Assembly: GCF_016086655.4 (NCBI RefSeq)
Contig: NC_052134.2
Location: 13,206,001-13,270,000, forward strand
DNA length: 64,000 nt
Direction: 5' to 3'
Source of the DNA: Lepeophtheirus salmonis
Taxonomy: Eukaryota > Arthropoda > Copepoda > Siphonostomatoida > Caligidae
The notes beneath the pieces were generated by a model. That model was not told where the DNA came from. It saw only the letters and a program-made list of their open reading frames with translations, and ran no database searches. The number at the start of each line of letters is the position of its first letter. Within the stretch, counting starts at the first letter, position 1. This document shows positions 11,995 through 23,689 of the stretch, piece by piece. The position numbers were made by a program, and so were the translations under genes.

Positions 11995-12510
11995 ACTACC
12001 AGTGATCGGTATTTTGTTCCTAACCTTTTCGCCCCCTACATTTTTTCCGCTGATAATTTTCCCTTGCGGAGATTTTGTCGCATGACATCATCGTCTCTTT
12101 TTATGTATTTCTATTATCGGTTCGAACTTACCTGTTGTATCTCGATTAGATTAATTATGTAGGAGAAAAAAAAAAGGAATAATGATAAAGAAGTAATCTG
12201 CAATCTTGTACTGTTTATATATTATTATAACTAAGGAGTAAGGAATCCCGGATCTGGGATGCTGAGTCTATTTCAAAAGGGCTCATTGACTTATGACACG
12301 TTGATTAATCATAATTGTAGCCTTAATTGAGGCTTGAAGAAATGGAACAAAATTCCATCGATAGAAAGAAAGGAATATTTATTAATTAATCATAGTTCTT
12401 GTCCGAAGATGGACGGGGCCTCTTATTTCTCTACCGTATTTATTTTTACTATCAACGACATTAAATAGCTCACGAAGATGCATCTCTTTTCTTGGATTCA
12501 GTCTTTAGTC
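11995..12510 (+). repeat. Direct repeat, unit 1 of about 0.5 kb
   Basis: This matches 13125-13680 over its length. Shared blocks include gattttgtcgcatgacatc, cgaacttacctgttgtatc, gaggcttgaagaaatgga and gatagaaagaaaggaatat. No protein is encoded. The unit-to-unit distance is about 1.1 kb. Confidence 0.85.
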
Positions 12511-13124
12511 ACTAAAAAATATACTCCGAGATTTGAACTTATTTACGATCATCATCTAAAACATTAAAAGAGGATGAGAGGGTGTCGAACTTCGTTTAGG
12601 AGTCTTTCACGAATAAAGAGGGAACGAGACAAATATATGGATTCGTCACGGCAAACGAACGTTATTCATGAATACATGAGATAGATTCACAATTAAAAAG
12701 TCGTATAGTCGAATAATTAATTAGATTATTACGCATAACTCTTAATCAAATCAATACTAAAGGTGAATGTTTATGTCAACCTATTTATTTTCTGAAAATA
12801 TATATAAACGGCTTCTCCTCAATTAAGCGTGAGCTGCGCTCATTTTTTCACTCGTATAGGAGCTTTTGAATTTGACAACACTTTATGATTACAAAAGTAA
12901 TTTTTTTTTCAAAGTTTCCATCTTTTAAACTCTAGCATGTATCCTCAAATAATTGCCCACATTTAGAGAATATTCTCCCAACGGTAGCTGAGGACAGCGC
13001 TCTATAAATCAGTATGTAACATTTGTGTTTGATAAGATCAAATAGCAATTCTACCAAATATCTTTGAATAACAATCTTTAAATTGATAGAATTCATAAAA
13101 TCAAATAAGATAATATAATGTACG
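12511..13124. other. Spacer between the two direct repeats
   Basis: AT-rich sequence with no recognised gene. A minor inverted A/T pattern near 12690-12750 is not distinctive. Confidence 0.4.
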
Positions 13125-13680
13125 AATGGGTAGGGCAGGTTTTAGGTAATTTTGTCCCTAATATTTCTACCCCTTACATTTTGTCAATTGGTAACTTTTC
13201 CTTCCAGAGATTTTGTCGCATGACATCTTCGTCGCTTTTTTATGCTTTTCTATTATCGGCTCGAACTTACCTGTTGTATCTCGATCAGATTAATTATTGG
13301 AGAAGAAGAACATAGGAATAATGATACAGAAGCAATCTGTAATCTTGTGCTGCTTATATTTTTAATAATTTATCAGGAGAAGGAGTAATCACAGATAGGG
13401 GATGCTCAATCTATTTCGAAAGGAATCATTGACACTTTGGCACGTTAATGAATCATAGCCATGGCCTTAGTTGAGGCTTGAAGAAATGGAAGAAACTCCA
13501 TTGATAGAAAGAAAGGAATATTTATTGATTAATCATGGTCCGAAGATGGTGGTTAGCCTTTTATTTCTCTATCGTATCTATTTTTACTATCAACGAGATC
13601 AAATAGCTCACAAAGTTCCATCTTTTTCGTGGATTAATTTCACTTTGCTTTAGACTGGAGAACTATATACACGGACTAAA
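13125..13680 (+). repeat. Direct repeat, unit 2 of about 0.5 kb
   Basis: Second copy of the unit at 11995-12510, in the same orientation, differing by scattered substitutions and small indels. Short open frames at 13118-13315 and 13471-13653 lie inside it but are not conserved as coding in unit 1. Confidence 0.85.
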
Positions 13681-13703
13681 TGAGCGAACTAATGGTCTGC
13701 TAG

Positions 13704-15142
13704 ATTCAGGGGGTGAACAAAATTTTAATTTTTTGTCAATAGGTACGGATTTTATAATTTATTTATAAAAAAATTTAATATTTGAAATTTTTTTCTAAAA
13801 AGATAAATATTTTATCAATAGCTATTGATTTTTAAAAAATTTAATCTTTTGACATAAACTATGGATTTAAAAAAAAAAGTTTAGAATTTTTTTCCCAAAA
13901 AAATTTATTATTTAATTTTTTTTGTAGTTAAATTTGTTGAAAATAGCTACAGATTTTTGAAATATTTTCAAAAAATTAAATTTTTGTACATGGATATAGA
14001 TTTTAGAAATTATTTCCCAAAAAAATTAACTTTTCAAGACTTTTTTCCCAAAAAATTATATTTCTCTAGATAGACATAATTTTTTATCCAAAAAATATAA
14101 TATTTGAATTTTAGTTTTTAAAATTTTTTTCCAAAATTTTTTATTTCTTATGAGCAGTTGTAAATTTTTGAATTTCATATTTATTTTTCAAAAAAATATC
14201 CAAAAACTAAGCCCTCCCTCCTTCAAATAAAATATATATATATATAATCCTGCAGGCGTCCCTGAGATTGTAATTTTTTTAAATATTTCTCCTGTTATTA
14301 ATGCTTATATTTATTATAGTGCATTTAACAAATCTTAAATTTTATCTTAGTTTCAGAGCTAAACTGTACTTTTGGTTTTGGATTTTATATAGTATTGAAT
14401 AGTAAAGTTTGTATTTCAAGGATATATAACTATTTTATTTCACTAAAAGATGATACAGTTTACTAAAGTTGATGTTGGATACTATGAAATATTAAAAGTT
14501 TTCAAAATAATTCAATAAATAAAATTATTGACAAAAAAATAAAAATATTAATTTTTTGGGTAAATAGTTACAAATATTTACAACAGTTCATATAGAATTA
14601 AAGTTTTTAGGAATAATTTCGAATATTAAATTTGTCAAATTTTTTTAAATCTACAGCTATTCACAAAATTTAATTATTAATAATTTTATTAAATTTTCGG
14701 GAGAAAATTTCAAAAATCTTAAGCTGTTCACAAAAAGGTAAATTTTTTGAAAAAAAAATTTAAAAATTAAATTTTTAATTAAAAATATCAAAAACTATTC
14801 ACAAAAAATTAGAAAAATTAAATTTTTCAAAGAATATTTTCAAAAAACCACAGCTATTCAAAAAAAATTCGAATGTTACATTTTTTGAAAAATAATTTCA
14901 AATATTAAATTTTTGGGAGAAAATTTCAAAAATCTAAAGCCATTCAGAAAAAGTTATATTTTTTGAAAAATTTAATTTTTGATAAAAAATCTACAGCTAT
15001 TCACAAAAAAATTGGGAAATAATTTTTTTAATTTCAAAAAACCAAAAATATTTCAAATATTAAATTGTCTAGGGAAGAGAAAAAATTCCTATTTTGGGTT
15101 GTGGGGCTACAACCTGTTGAGTTTGTCCCCTGAAGACACCCC
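13704..15142. repeat. Pair of inverted A/T-rich satellite arrays (foldback-like)
   Basis: The left array (about 13720-14200) repeats a loose unit of roughly 45-90 bases built on atagctacagatttttgaaa. The right array (about 14550-15080) repeats its reverse complement, built on caaaaatctacagctattcac. The middle (14220-14540) is not repetitive. The outer edges may be related: tcagggggtg at 13709 and its approximate reverse complement cacccctga at 15134. Such long tandem-repeat arms are known from Foldback/Galileo-like elements, and ends with CAGGGG also recall hAT miniature elements. No target duplication could be confirmed. Nothing is encoded. Confidence 0.65.
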
Positions 15143-15779
15143 TGATAATCAAAATTTTCATCAATGGTAAAATTTAAAAAAATATTAAACTCATTTTTTA
15201 ATGTTTTGACATTATTTTTTCGCCCTGTGTCAGCGATATGTAGATTTTCATTTATTTTCTTTGAAAAAATTTAAGGTGAGTTTCCACATCTGTGCATTGA
15301 ACGTAATTTATCTTTAAGAACTTTACATATTATAACGTTCAAACCTCATTAATTATCCCTTGAGATTCTGTAATTCTGTGTCTTACTTCAGGAGAGAAGA
15401 TTCACTGCGTTTAATTTCTCGCTACCAAACAAATGTAATATCTAACCAAATTTAAGAGCGATCATTTTTGAAAAAGTGACAAATGTATAGGGACGCTTTT
15501 AATAAAATATTACATTAAGTTAATAGATTCTGTTAATATCTATTATGTATCATAGCCATAGAGATAACAAACATAATAAGCTGACGCCGCGGTATTTAAG
15601 CAAAAAATTCGAATTGTAGTTGTAATGAATAGGTATGTTAACAACATACGGGTCCGTGCAAATGAATTGATGCTCATATTTAGTTACTTATAACTTGGAG
15701 TTGGGCGATTGTAGAGAAAAGAGTTCCGACGGTTCCAGATAGCTAACACTGACAACATTTTTATTGATCAAGTCAACGA
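15143..15779. other. Unassigned stretch
   Basis: No domain, RNA gene or strong repeat seen. The short motif acgggtccgtgca at 15648 also occurs in similar form at 11147 (tgggtccgtgca), which may mark a shared repeat end. Confidence 0.35.
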
Positions 15780-16013
15780 CCATTGCTGATAAGCAGAAGA
15801 GGATTGAGGTATCTTCACTACTGCAGGCCGGAATCCTCTTCACTGATGTCATCAAGGCTACTAAAGCATCCCAGGCAACTTTTTTTTTTAGTCCAGAAGC
15901 TCCTACATGATGGCCACAATGCCCAATTGGGTAAGCCAAAAAAAATTGTTAAAGCTATTGAAACAAAAAAGAATTTACACAGTGTTGTAGCTTGGTTCAT
16001 GAAAAATTGTTAA
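15780..16013 (+). pseudogene. Tc/mariner-type helix-turn-helix fragment
   Basis: The plus strand reads ADKQKRIEVSSLLQAGI and TDVIKATKASQAT, then after a frame change at a run of nine T FVQKLLHDGHNAQ. This is the layout of the N-terminal DNA-binding domain of Tc/mariner transposases (K..RI..LL.AG....I......S..TV..V.+.L.+.G). No catalytic domain follows before a stop at 16013. The call is by pattern only and is uncertain. Confidence 0.45.
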
Positions 16014-16807
16014 ACACAAATAAATGATTAAATTAGGCAGAGTAATTTACGACAGAAGAAATGCATATATTTAATTTTTCAACAAAACTTGTAAATTTAA
16101 GTAAGACAATTTGATGGTGGCACCCTCTAGGTTTGTAACCTACCAACATATATTGAAAATATAATGAAACATATCATTTTGCTCGAGGTAGGTTGTATGA
16201 TGAACAGTAATGTAAATCCTGTGAATCCTGTGAAATTGGTAATCTGAAGAATGAATTTTCTTTTCCTTAGCAGTTGTCATTCCAATTTTAATTCCTGAGT
16301 AGTCAAAATCATTCACTAAATAGATTCAATTATGTTCAGAATATGGTAGAAAAATTATTTGTGCTTTAAAAGATCCCTGAGGATTTGTTGCAGAGATAGT
16401 ATTGTAAGTCCTCGTTAGACTCAGAACAGAATTGGGGATCGATATTAGAGGAAATCTAACAAAGTCATTGTTTATTTCCTTCTCTTCTTCCTCTCTTGTC
16501 ACAGCTGATCTAATGAAACGTCTTCAGCATTATTCTTTCTCTCCTGCAAAACATTCTCGAATTGTTAGGGTTACCATGGTTTTTTTTTCTGTTTCTTCTT
16601 TTTTAACAACTCAATTGTCAGAGGATTTTCATCACAAATGATGAATGATAAAAATACAAGTGACATGATTATCTATATTTATTAGTTCGAAGGTTTAAGA
16701 AGCAAGGGTAGAACATGGAACTAATTATTTTTTTCAAGAAAAATAAGGAATTTAGTATTATAACGAATAGGATCTTTTTCAATTATATGCATAAATGCAT
16801 AGCATTA
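16014..16807. other. Unassigned stretch
   Basis: AT-rich with one short serine and phenylalanine-rich open frame (16432-16641) that shows no domain. Nothing else was recognised. Confidence 0.4.
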
Positions 16808-17690
16808 GTGATCGGCACTCAAAAGTCTTGACCGAGAGTGGAAGCCCGCTCATCATTTTAGGAGAGCGATAAAATAGCTCGAATGTTTACTCATTTACAA
16901 ATGTTTGGTTTACTTTTTCTGTTTCTATCTCTAATGAGATAAGACCAAAAATTTGAGAGATAAAGAATAATTTTAAAGACTGTAAGAACAGACGGTTGAA
17001 GTTATGTATCAAAATAAGCTAGAATCTTTTTTTATGCTGTATCTGGGTCATTCCACGTCAAATATACACTCTTTTTTTGCAATTTACGACATGATCATCA
17101 CCGATTTTGATGGTTTTTTCTGAGCCGGCTTTTGTACACGAAATAAGAAAGTTTGTGAAATATTATGGTTACGTGACTCACCTGAGCCGTTCTAGGCCCG
17201 CTCCAAGTTGGGCCTTATACATTCGACCAGTGTTGTTTAGAAGGCCATAATTTATCTCGTATATATCCAAAATTCAGAGTGGGATCACTTCCAACGAGAG
17301 CATTAATTAGACCATGTAGAGCCACATATATATATATTAGTAGTATTCTTCTATAGTTAAACTCGTATTGAATATAATTTACATAGCTCCTTCCTGTGTG
17401 GAGATACCGTTGGAAGATAAATTTTATTTTTTGTAAAAGATTTTTCCCCACTGAACTACGACTTTCTGTATATTTTTAGGTAGTAAATTGACAGAAGATT
17501 CACACACAAAATCTCACACAAGCATAGCTTCAAAAACTTGAGAAACCTTTGTTCAAGCTCAAACTAATTATCAGGCTTAACTGGAAAATACGTGTCACTA
17601 AGACAGTGGTTCCTACACTTTTTGTGCCTAGGGCACACCAAAATAAAAATTTATTGAAACACCTATTTTAATTAAAACAATCATTTGGAT
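16808..17690 (+). repeat. Dispersed repeat, copy B, with a replaced centre
   Basis: Both flanks match copy C (63288-63905): 16808-17050 up to ttatgctgtatctg, and 17392-17690 from ctccttcctgtgtgg onward through acagtggttc and tttttgtgcc. The centre that codes for the zinc finger in copy C is replaced here by about 340 unrelated bases that begin gggtcattccacgtcaa. The finger ORF is therefore destroyed in this copy. Confidence 0.75.
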
Positions 17691-19487
17691 TACGCAGGGG
17701 AACACAAAAGCTCTACCTATGAAATGAAGGAAATAATATAAACTATCTTTGAGCGCAAAATCCAAAACGGATCTTAGTTTTTTCCTTGGTTGTCAGGTTT
17801 CATAAATATTTGAGATTACAGCAATTCGGAACTATTATCGTTTAGAGACATTTTTCATCATTAAGACAATTACCAAATTGAAGTTAAATGAATAAAACTG
17901 ATATAAAAATGTATTTTGTGGTTATAAGTGTTTTTATAGATTCTGTATACTATTCTGAACTTGACAAATTTCATTTTTAGATGAAAAATTATGAAAAACA
18001 AGCCTCTTTTTGTTGTGACCGATCTATCGCTACCAGTTTATATCTGTGTACATACTCTTTGTGTTAAATTATATTCTTTGTAGTTGGTTAGTTGCATGTT
18101 ACTAAAGAACCTGAATTCGCCTTTGCACTCACTAGGTACTACCCTCCTGTTGAATCTAGTAGTCGATCCTGGCGAAGAGCCTGGATATCTAATTATTCAT
18201 CATTTTAATAAAAAAAAATTCAGAGGGGGATATTTGTATATTTCCTGAATTTACTCTATCAATCTTCAGAAGCCTATTTTCCCCACTTGGAACGCTGTCT
18301 CTCTCGATCATGCTCAATCAAGAGGGTTATCTTGTCAACCTTGTTTGGATCATTGTTCATTGGAAAAAACATCAACCCCGGAGATAAGCTTTATTAAACT
18401 TATTATAACAGACTAATTTATGTAGGTAACACTAAAGGGTTTTAGACCTAGAGTCCTTTAGGTAACACGTTTCTTCTCTTAGATTAGAATACAAAACAAT
18501 ACAAAAACATTACGACTATTATATTTAGGGATGTATCAGTAATAAACTGTATACGAATTTTATCGTGTGAAGGATCAACTTAGAAATATCTTCCTTTGGT
18601 CCTAATTCTTGGAGAATATAAATGCCAACTTCTTCAGGTCTTCATGGAGGAAGAATGATCTTAGGCTTTAAAAATTGTCAAAGTAATATTTAAATTTCAA
18701 ATTGTTGTATATTATAGTTGTATGGTTCTAACTTCTCATTGTTGTGGTACCTAATTTAAAAAATATTATAATTAAATTTCACATCTAGAGTATTTCATCT
18801 GAATCTACATGCAAAAGGATCCCTAATAGTTTTAACTGTTGAATATATTCATTGTTATATATGGATGGATAGATTCCCACCAAAGGAATGAGTCGACTCT
18901 ACCCTCGTATGAAGTTTTCATCCTCTAATCACTCCCATAGATATTGGAATTCGACCATCTCTTGTTGAGAATAAAGTTACTTGGGGTCTCTTCTTTTTGT
19001 CCTAATTCATGAAGAAATTTACGTCTTTAATTAACGATCAATCAAAGCAAATAAAACACACTTTTATATTTAATATTTATCCCTCCATTTACTCAAATAC
19101 TTTTGCAAGTGATTTAATATATTTAAATTTTATAATTGTATCTTATGTATAATATTCATGTTCTGATAATACCTAATATTTTACTTTATTTATGTCACAC
19201 CCTGTCTAAAATATTGGGTATTATCAGCTGTATGACTTGACATTAACCAATTCAGCATACATATTTTATCACTTACTAACAGATGTAACTTTTATCATTT
19301 TTTAATGATCTTTTTATTTTGAGTTAATATGTAAGAAAAATCTATTATATGTAGACAAGGATATCTCAGATACTCTAATAACATCATAAAATATAATTTT
19401 GAAAAGAGTTCATATATTTTTATTTCATAATTTAAAATATAAAATTTATTTTATAAATATTTATGCTCCCGCTATATTCTGCCAGCA
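17691..19487. other. Unassigned stretch left of the hAT element
   Basis: No gene recognised. A short direct repeat (taggtaacac at 18423 and 18469) was noticed. The last 100 bases, read on the minus strand, may continue the relic gene found at 23690-24560, split by the hAT insertion. Confidence 0.4.
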
Positions 19488-19495
19488 TTTGCATA
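19488..19495. repeat. 8-bp target-site duplication (TTTGCATA) of the hAT element, left copy
   Basis: TTTGCATA directly precedes the left end and is repeated at 23676-23683 directly after the right end. Eight bases is the diagnostic duplication length of hAT transposons. Confidence 0.85.
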
Positions 19496-20052
19496 CAAGG
19501 CCGTACGTCAGTATTGCGCTTTGTCCGCTTCAGCGGACCAAAAAAACACCAATCATATAGGTATGTAAATATAGATGAATTAAGTCATAATTAATTATTA
19601 AAATCTATTATGTATATGTAACTTATGACCAACTCATAATAGTACTGAGTCATTATAATAAAATTACATATTTGTAGCACGTCCACCCAAAAGGAAGCTA
19701 GATAATTTTTCGCAAAATTGAACATGGAATACATTTTCCAACAAATTATAGTTCATTTAAATGAAAAAATAATTCTGATTAATCCTTTGGAGGTACCACA
19801 AATTGTACTTAAAGTAGCCAAAATTCACCGGCACATTTATAGAATTAGTAAATTAATAAATTATATCTCTAAGACAATATTGGGGCAAAATTAAGTCAGA
19901 TAGATAAAAAGGAGGTTTTAAACAACAGTTAACACTCTCGGGTATCTCAATTCATCGCAGAAATTTGAATTCAAATCCTGTAATTTACCGTAATATCTCT
20001 TTCAAATATTGCCTGTCATTTTATAAATATAAATGATTGAACCTTTGAATAT

Positions 20053-20349
20053 AAAACGCGTTTTCCGCTTCCAGTGATACATTTCTGATAATTAATAAAT
20101 TACTGCAATTATTTCAAGAGTACTTTACAGCCAAAAAAAAAAAAAAAAAAAAAGACGCACACAACATTTTTCGTATGGAGTACTCTTGAAATATTTAAGA
20201 GCGTGAGAATTTGTTTCATTGAATACAAGATAAATTAAATTATTACTGCTTAAAAGGGACATAAATAATAGTTATGTACTTTTTAGAATGGATTGTTGCA
20301 GTAATTTATTAATTATCAGAAATGTATCACGGGAGGCGGAAAACGCATT
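20053..20349. repeat. Large interrupted palindrome overlapping the transposase start codon
   Basis: The left arm at 20053-20109 and right arm at 20294-20349 are nearly perfect reverse complements over about 56 bases (shared core gatacatttctgataatt and its complement). Nested inside is a second perfect pair, atttcaagagtact at 20111-20124 and its complement at 20179-20192, around a run of 21 A (20133-20153). The predicted start codon of the transposase (20322) lies in the right outer arm, so the first codons are base-paired in any foldback. Length and symmetry suggest an internal control or binding region of the element, but that is inference. Confidence 0.85.
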
Positions 20350-23184
20350 TTAACAGAGAGTTGGTGATTTGTTCTATCTGTCAGAAGGAAATACAGAAGG
20401 ACAACTTTAATGATCACAAAGTTAAACTCCATAAGAATGACCCCAGCTGCAAGTATCAAGTGAAAATTGATCATAAGAAGCAGAAAACATTGAACTTTGC
20501 TGTTAAGAAAACTTCCTCTGCTACATCCTCATCCTCAGTCACTGCCTCCTCCTGTCCCGATGACCCTGCTCCAGTTGAGGTCTTATTGCCTGAACCAAGA
20601 TCTGAAAAGTCCGTTTCTGCTGAAGAGAAAGTTACTGCAGACACAGAAAATAATGGCGAATCATCAAATTACCCCAGCGGACGGATTTCTCATGGAATAA
20701 GACTTCCTAATCTCGATATCGGACCAATTTTCTCTCCCGAGAAGCTCTCTGTAGTCAACAACAACAATATTCCCTCTGCAGAGGACTCTGAGACTAGCGA
20801 CAATGTCCAGGGAGGTGAGAAGAGCAAGACTGAGGAGATTGAGTTTGTGGACGGAGGCCCAGAGTACCCTGTCGTCTTCACGAGCCAGCTGGGTGACCCG
20901 ATACTTACCGGGCGGGAGCCAAAGCGGAAGGACATCCAGACCAGAACCAGAGTGGAGACTGAGCGGGAAACTGTGCCTAAAGTCGAGATAGATCATCCTC
21001 TACAGCCCAAGTTACAAACATACAGTCCTCAGATAGATGACAAATACTCCAGAGACTTTCAATATGATTGGTTCCGTAAGTTCCCGTGGCTAGAATATGA
21101 CGAGGTTGAAAAGTCAGCCAAGTGTTTCGCCTGTTCCAAATTTTCCATTTCCAACCTTGGGAAATTTGAGTTCAAAACATGGAAAAATAGTTCCTCGTTG
21201 AAAGTTCATTCTAACAACAAAAAAAATACAAACTGTCGATGGAAAAGTGGATCAATTTCCTCACATCAAAGAGAAAGAATACGGTCATGTTCAGTCTCAA
21301 CATGCTGAGGAAGTCGTGAAGGGGCGAGCTTATTTGAGGTATCTTTTCCAAACTGTTGGGTTCCTCGCAAAGCAAGGATTGGCTTTTAGGGGCGATTCCG
21401 AAACAAGAGAAAAGTTGATGGAATCTAATGAAAACAATCGAGGAAACTTTTTGGAGCTTTTGTCCCTGCGTTCACACGCAAATCATATTCTCAAAGATAA
21501 ACTGGAGGCCGAAGTCAAAAAATTTGGTTCAGCTGGGGCAGGTTTTGCCAAATGGACTTCACCTGACATCCAAAATGAGCTGATAGAGATTATAGCATCC
21601 AAAGTGACGGAAAATATAATTGAAGATGTCAAGACTTGTGCCGGCGATGATGACTACTGGTTCTCTGTGATTGTTGATGAGACATCAGATATGTCAAACA
21701 CGGAGCAGTTCAGTCTGTCACTGGGATATCTGACGAGTGAAGGCATCAAGAAAGAGAGCTTCCTCAAGTTTGTAAAAGTTACCCTGACTGACGGCAAATA
21801 TTTGTTTGAGAAGCTTCACGAGGCTGTCAAAGATCTCGGCCTTAACCCCACCTGCACTGTCTCCCTGGCCGCGGACGGTGCCTCCCACATATCCGGCATC
21901 AAGAAGGGTCTTGCCGCCAGGTGGAAGGAAGCAGCCCCACTATGTGTCTACATCCACTGCTACGCCCATGTCCTTTATCTTGTAGTCAAGGATCTTCTCT
22001 CAGATATAACCCTGTTGAGAAATACAATGGGGGGCAGTACAAATTTTATACAACTTCATTGAAGGGTCACCAATCTACAAGTCGGTGAAGATAACAAGTA
22101 AAGATGAGGAGCATGCCAAGGTGATGACCCTGAAGAAGTCTGCTACCCGCTGGAGTCTCCGCTACGATGCTGTACACGCTGTATCTCTAGGGATGGTCAG
22201 AATCATGAAGACCCTCATAATAATGAGAAAAGATAAAGATACATTGTCGAGTTCAACAGCAACTTCTCTGCTCAACAGCATCTTTAGTCACGAATTTATT
22301 TTCGGCATTGAACTGTTGAAGACACTCCTCAGACACACATTTAGCTTGTCAGATGAACTTCAAGGCAGAAAGGTTGACCTAACAAGGGCCCGGAAACACG
22401 TCAACCTAGTGATTAGGACTCTTGAAGATCTTAAGAATGAGAAAATCTTTGAATCGATCAGGAAACTTGCTGAGTTGAAGTCGTCTTAGATGAAATCAGT
22501 ATTTGACCAGGAGGACTCAATTGATTTGGAATTCAAGCAGGCGAAGATTCCAAGGAGAATAAAGTGGAAAGGAACAACTGAATCCTACTTCCGTGAAACA
22601 CATTTCGATGTTGCAATCAATAAGATTGTATTAGAGCTTGAGAGCAGATTTTCCACCGACTATACAAACATCACAATGGATCTCATTGCAATCGTCAATG
22701 ACAGTGAAGTGGATACCTGTGTCATTGAGCGTGTCGCCAAGCACTACAGACTTGAACTCGAGCAGCTCCAGTCAGACCATGCAATCTTCCAGCAATTCAA
22801 GGTTAATATTATAATGTTTCATTTTGCATTATATGTTTAAAATTTATGTTTCTCTAGGCAGATATTGACACAGAAGACATGGTTTCGTCACAAATTGCTG
22901 CGGAGTTAATAAGCTCGGGAGTGTTCCGCCTGATGCCGGAGCTATACAAGGTGATTGTTATCCTGGCCTCAATGCCCATCAGCAGCTGTGAGGCGAAGCG
23001 GTCATTCTCCTGTCTCAGAAGGCTCAAGAACCACATGAGGACCACCATGGACCAGGAGAGGCTCTCCTCCCTCACCCTCTTGACCATGGACAGGGTGATG
23101 GTGGACAAGGTGCTCCATGAAGACATGGACAGTTTGATTGACACCTTTGCGTCAAGGAAAGAGAGGAAAAACTTCTTCTTCTAA
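20322..23184 (+). pseudogene. hAT transposase gene with TTF finger, DUF4371 and dimerisation domain; broken
   Basis: From the ATG: a possible zinc finger C-S-I-C...H....H (residues 18-37), a long Ser/Pro/Glu-rich linker, then a TTF-type finger region (FQYDWFRKFPWLEY, CFACSKF) at 21057-21150. After a frameshift come LAKQGLAFRGDSET, NNRGNFLELL, the DUF4371 core with VDETSDMSNTEQFSLSL and AADGASHISGIKKG, and IHCYAHVLYLVV. After a second shift at a G6 run (22030): SVKITSKDEEHAKV and SATRWSLRYDAVHAV. The hAT C-terminal dimerisation region SSCEAKRSFSCLRRLKNHMR lies near 22980-23040. Defects: at least two frameshifts (21220-21300, 22030) and an in-frame TAG at 22487. A 56-base intron (22802-22857) precedes the last exon. 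Related to host ZMYM1/ZNF862-like proteins, but the ends show this copy is a transposon. Confidence 0.9.
22802..22857 (+). other. Short intron in the hAT transposase gene
   Basis: GTTAAT...TTTCTCTAG, 56 bases, phase 0. It joins FQQFK to ADIDTED; without removal the frame stops at 22840. The size matches the introns of the two host genes in this window, so it is adapted to a small-intron genome. Confidence 0.75.
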
Positions 23185-23689
23185 TCATGATAAAGAACAC
23201 ATGCATTTTTTTCAAACACATCACCACGTATACATGCGAGTTAAGAACATAAAGACTTGTGAACATAATTTATTATCTATCGATGTAACCGTTTCATGGT
23301 ATATTATAATCTCGTTCATTATCTTCATTCGTTATTATTTAAAAAATATTTAAGGAGGTTTAAATTGTTTGACTTAATTGTATAGTTCAAAAATTTTCGC
23401 TCATTCTTGCACCGTGCATTTTATACTCCATTATACTCCTTCCTTTATGAATAGGTCGGCATTGACTTTCCGTCTAGAGTGTTTCCTTTTCATTTAATTT
23501 TTCCCAATGTTTGCCTGAAGAAAATAATGGTCAAACAGTCCATTCGACGATATTCATGCAAGATTTAATCTATGCTGTAGCATTTACCCTGTTTAAATAT
23601 CCCACGTTCACCACTGAAAATCAACCGTTCACCCTTGTAAAGCGGACCAAAAAATCTTCCTGACATACGGCACTGTTTGCATATCCCAT

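Larger units (their letters stand above)
19496..23675 (+). mobile_element. Complete hAT DNA transposon (4.18 kb) with decayed transposase
   Basis: The left end starts caaggccgtacgtcag and the right end, reverse complemented, starts cagtgccgtatgtcag; similarity continues to tccgctt about 35 bases in. Both begin CA as hAT termini do, and an 8-bp duplication flanks them. Inside are a long 5' non-coding region with a palindrome (20053-20349), a transposase gene (20322-23184) and about 490 bases of 3' sequence. Right after the left terminal repeat a small hairpin (tccgcttcagcgga) occurs. Frameshifts and a nonsense codon make it non-autonomous. A partial copy of its 5' region lies inverted at 36231-37045. 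Confidence 0.9.

Noticed and set aside
17053..17075. gggtcattccacgtcaa motif in repeat copy B
   Set aside because: It looks like a widespread repeat fragment, but with a single occurrence in the window no element can be defined.
18423..18478. Direct repeat taggtaacac with an intervening palindromic look
   Set aside because: Ten bases only and no further structure; could be chance.
20664..20996. Minus-strand frame of 110 codons within the hAT gene
   Set aside because: It is the antisense shadow of the Ser/Pro/Glu-rich linker of the transposase on the plus strand.
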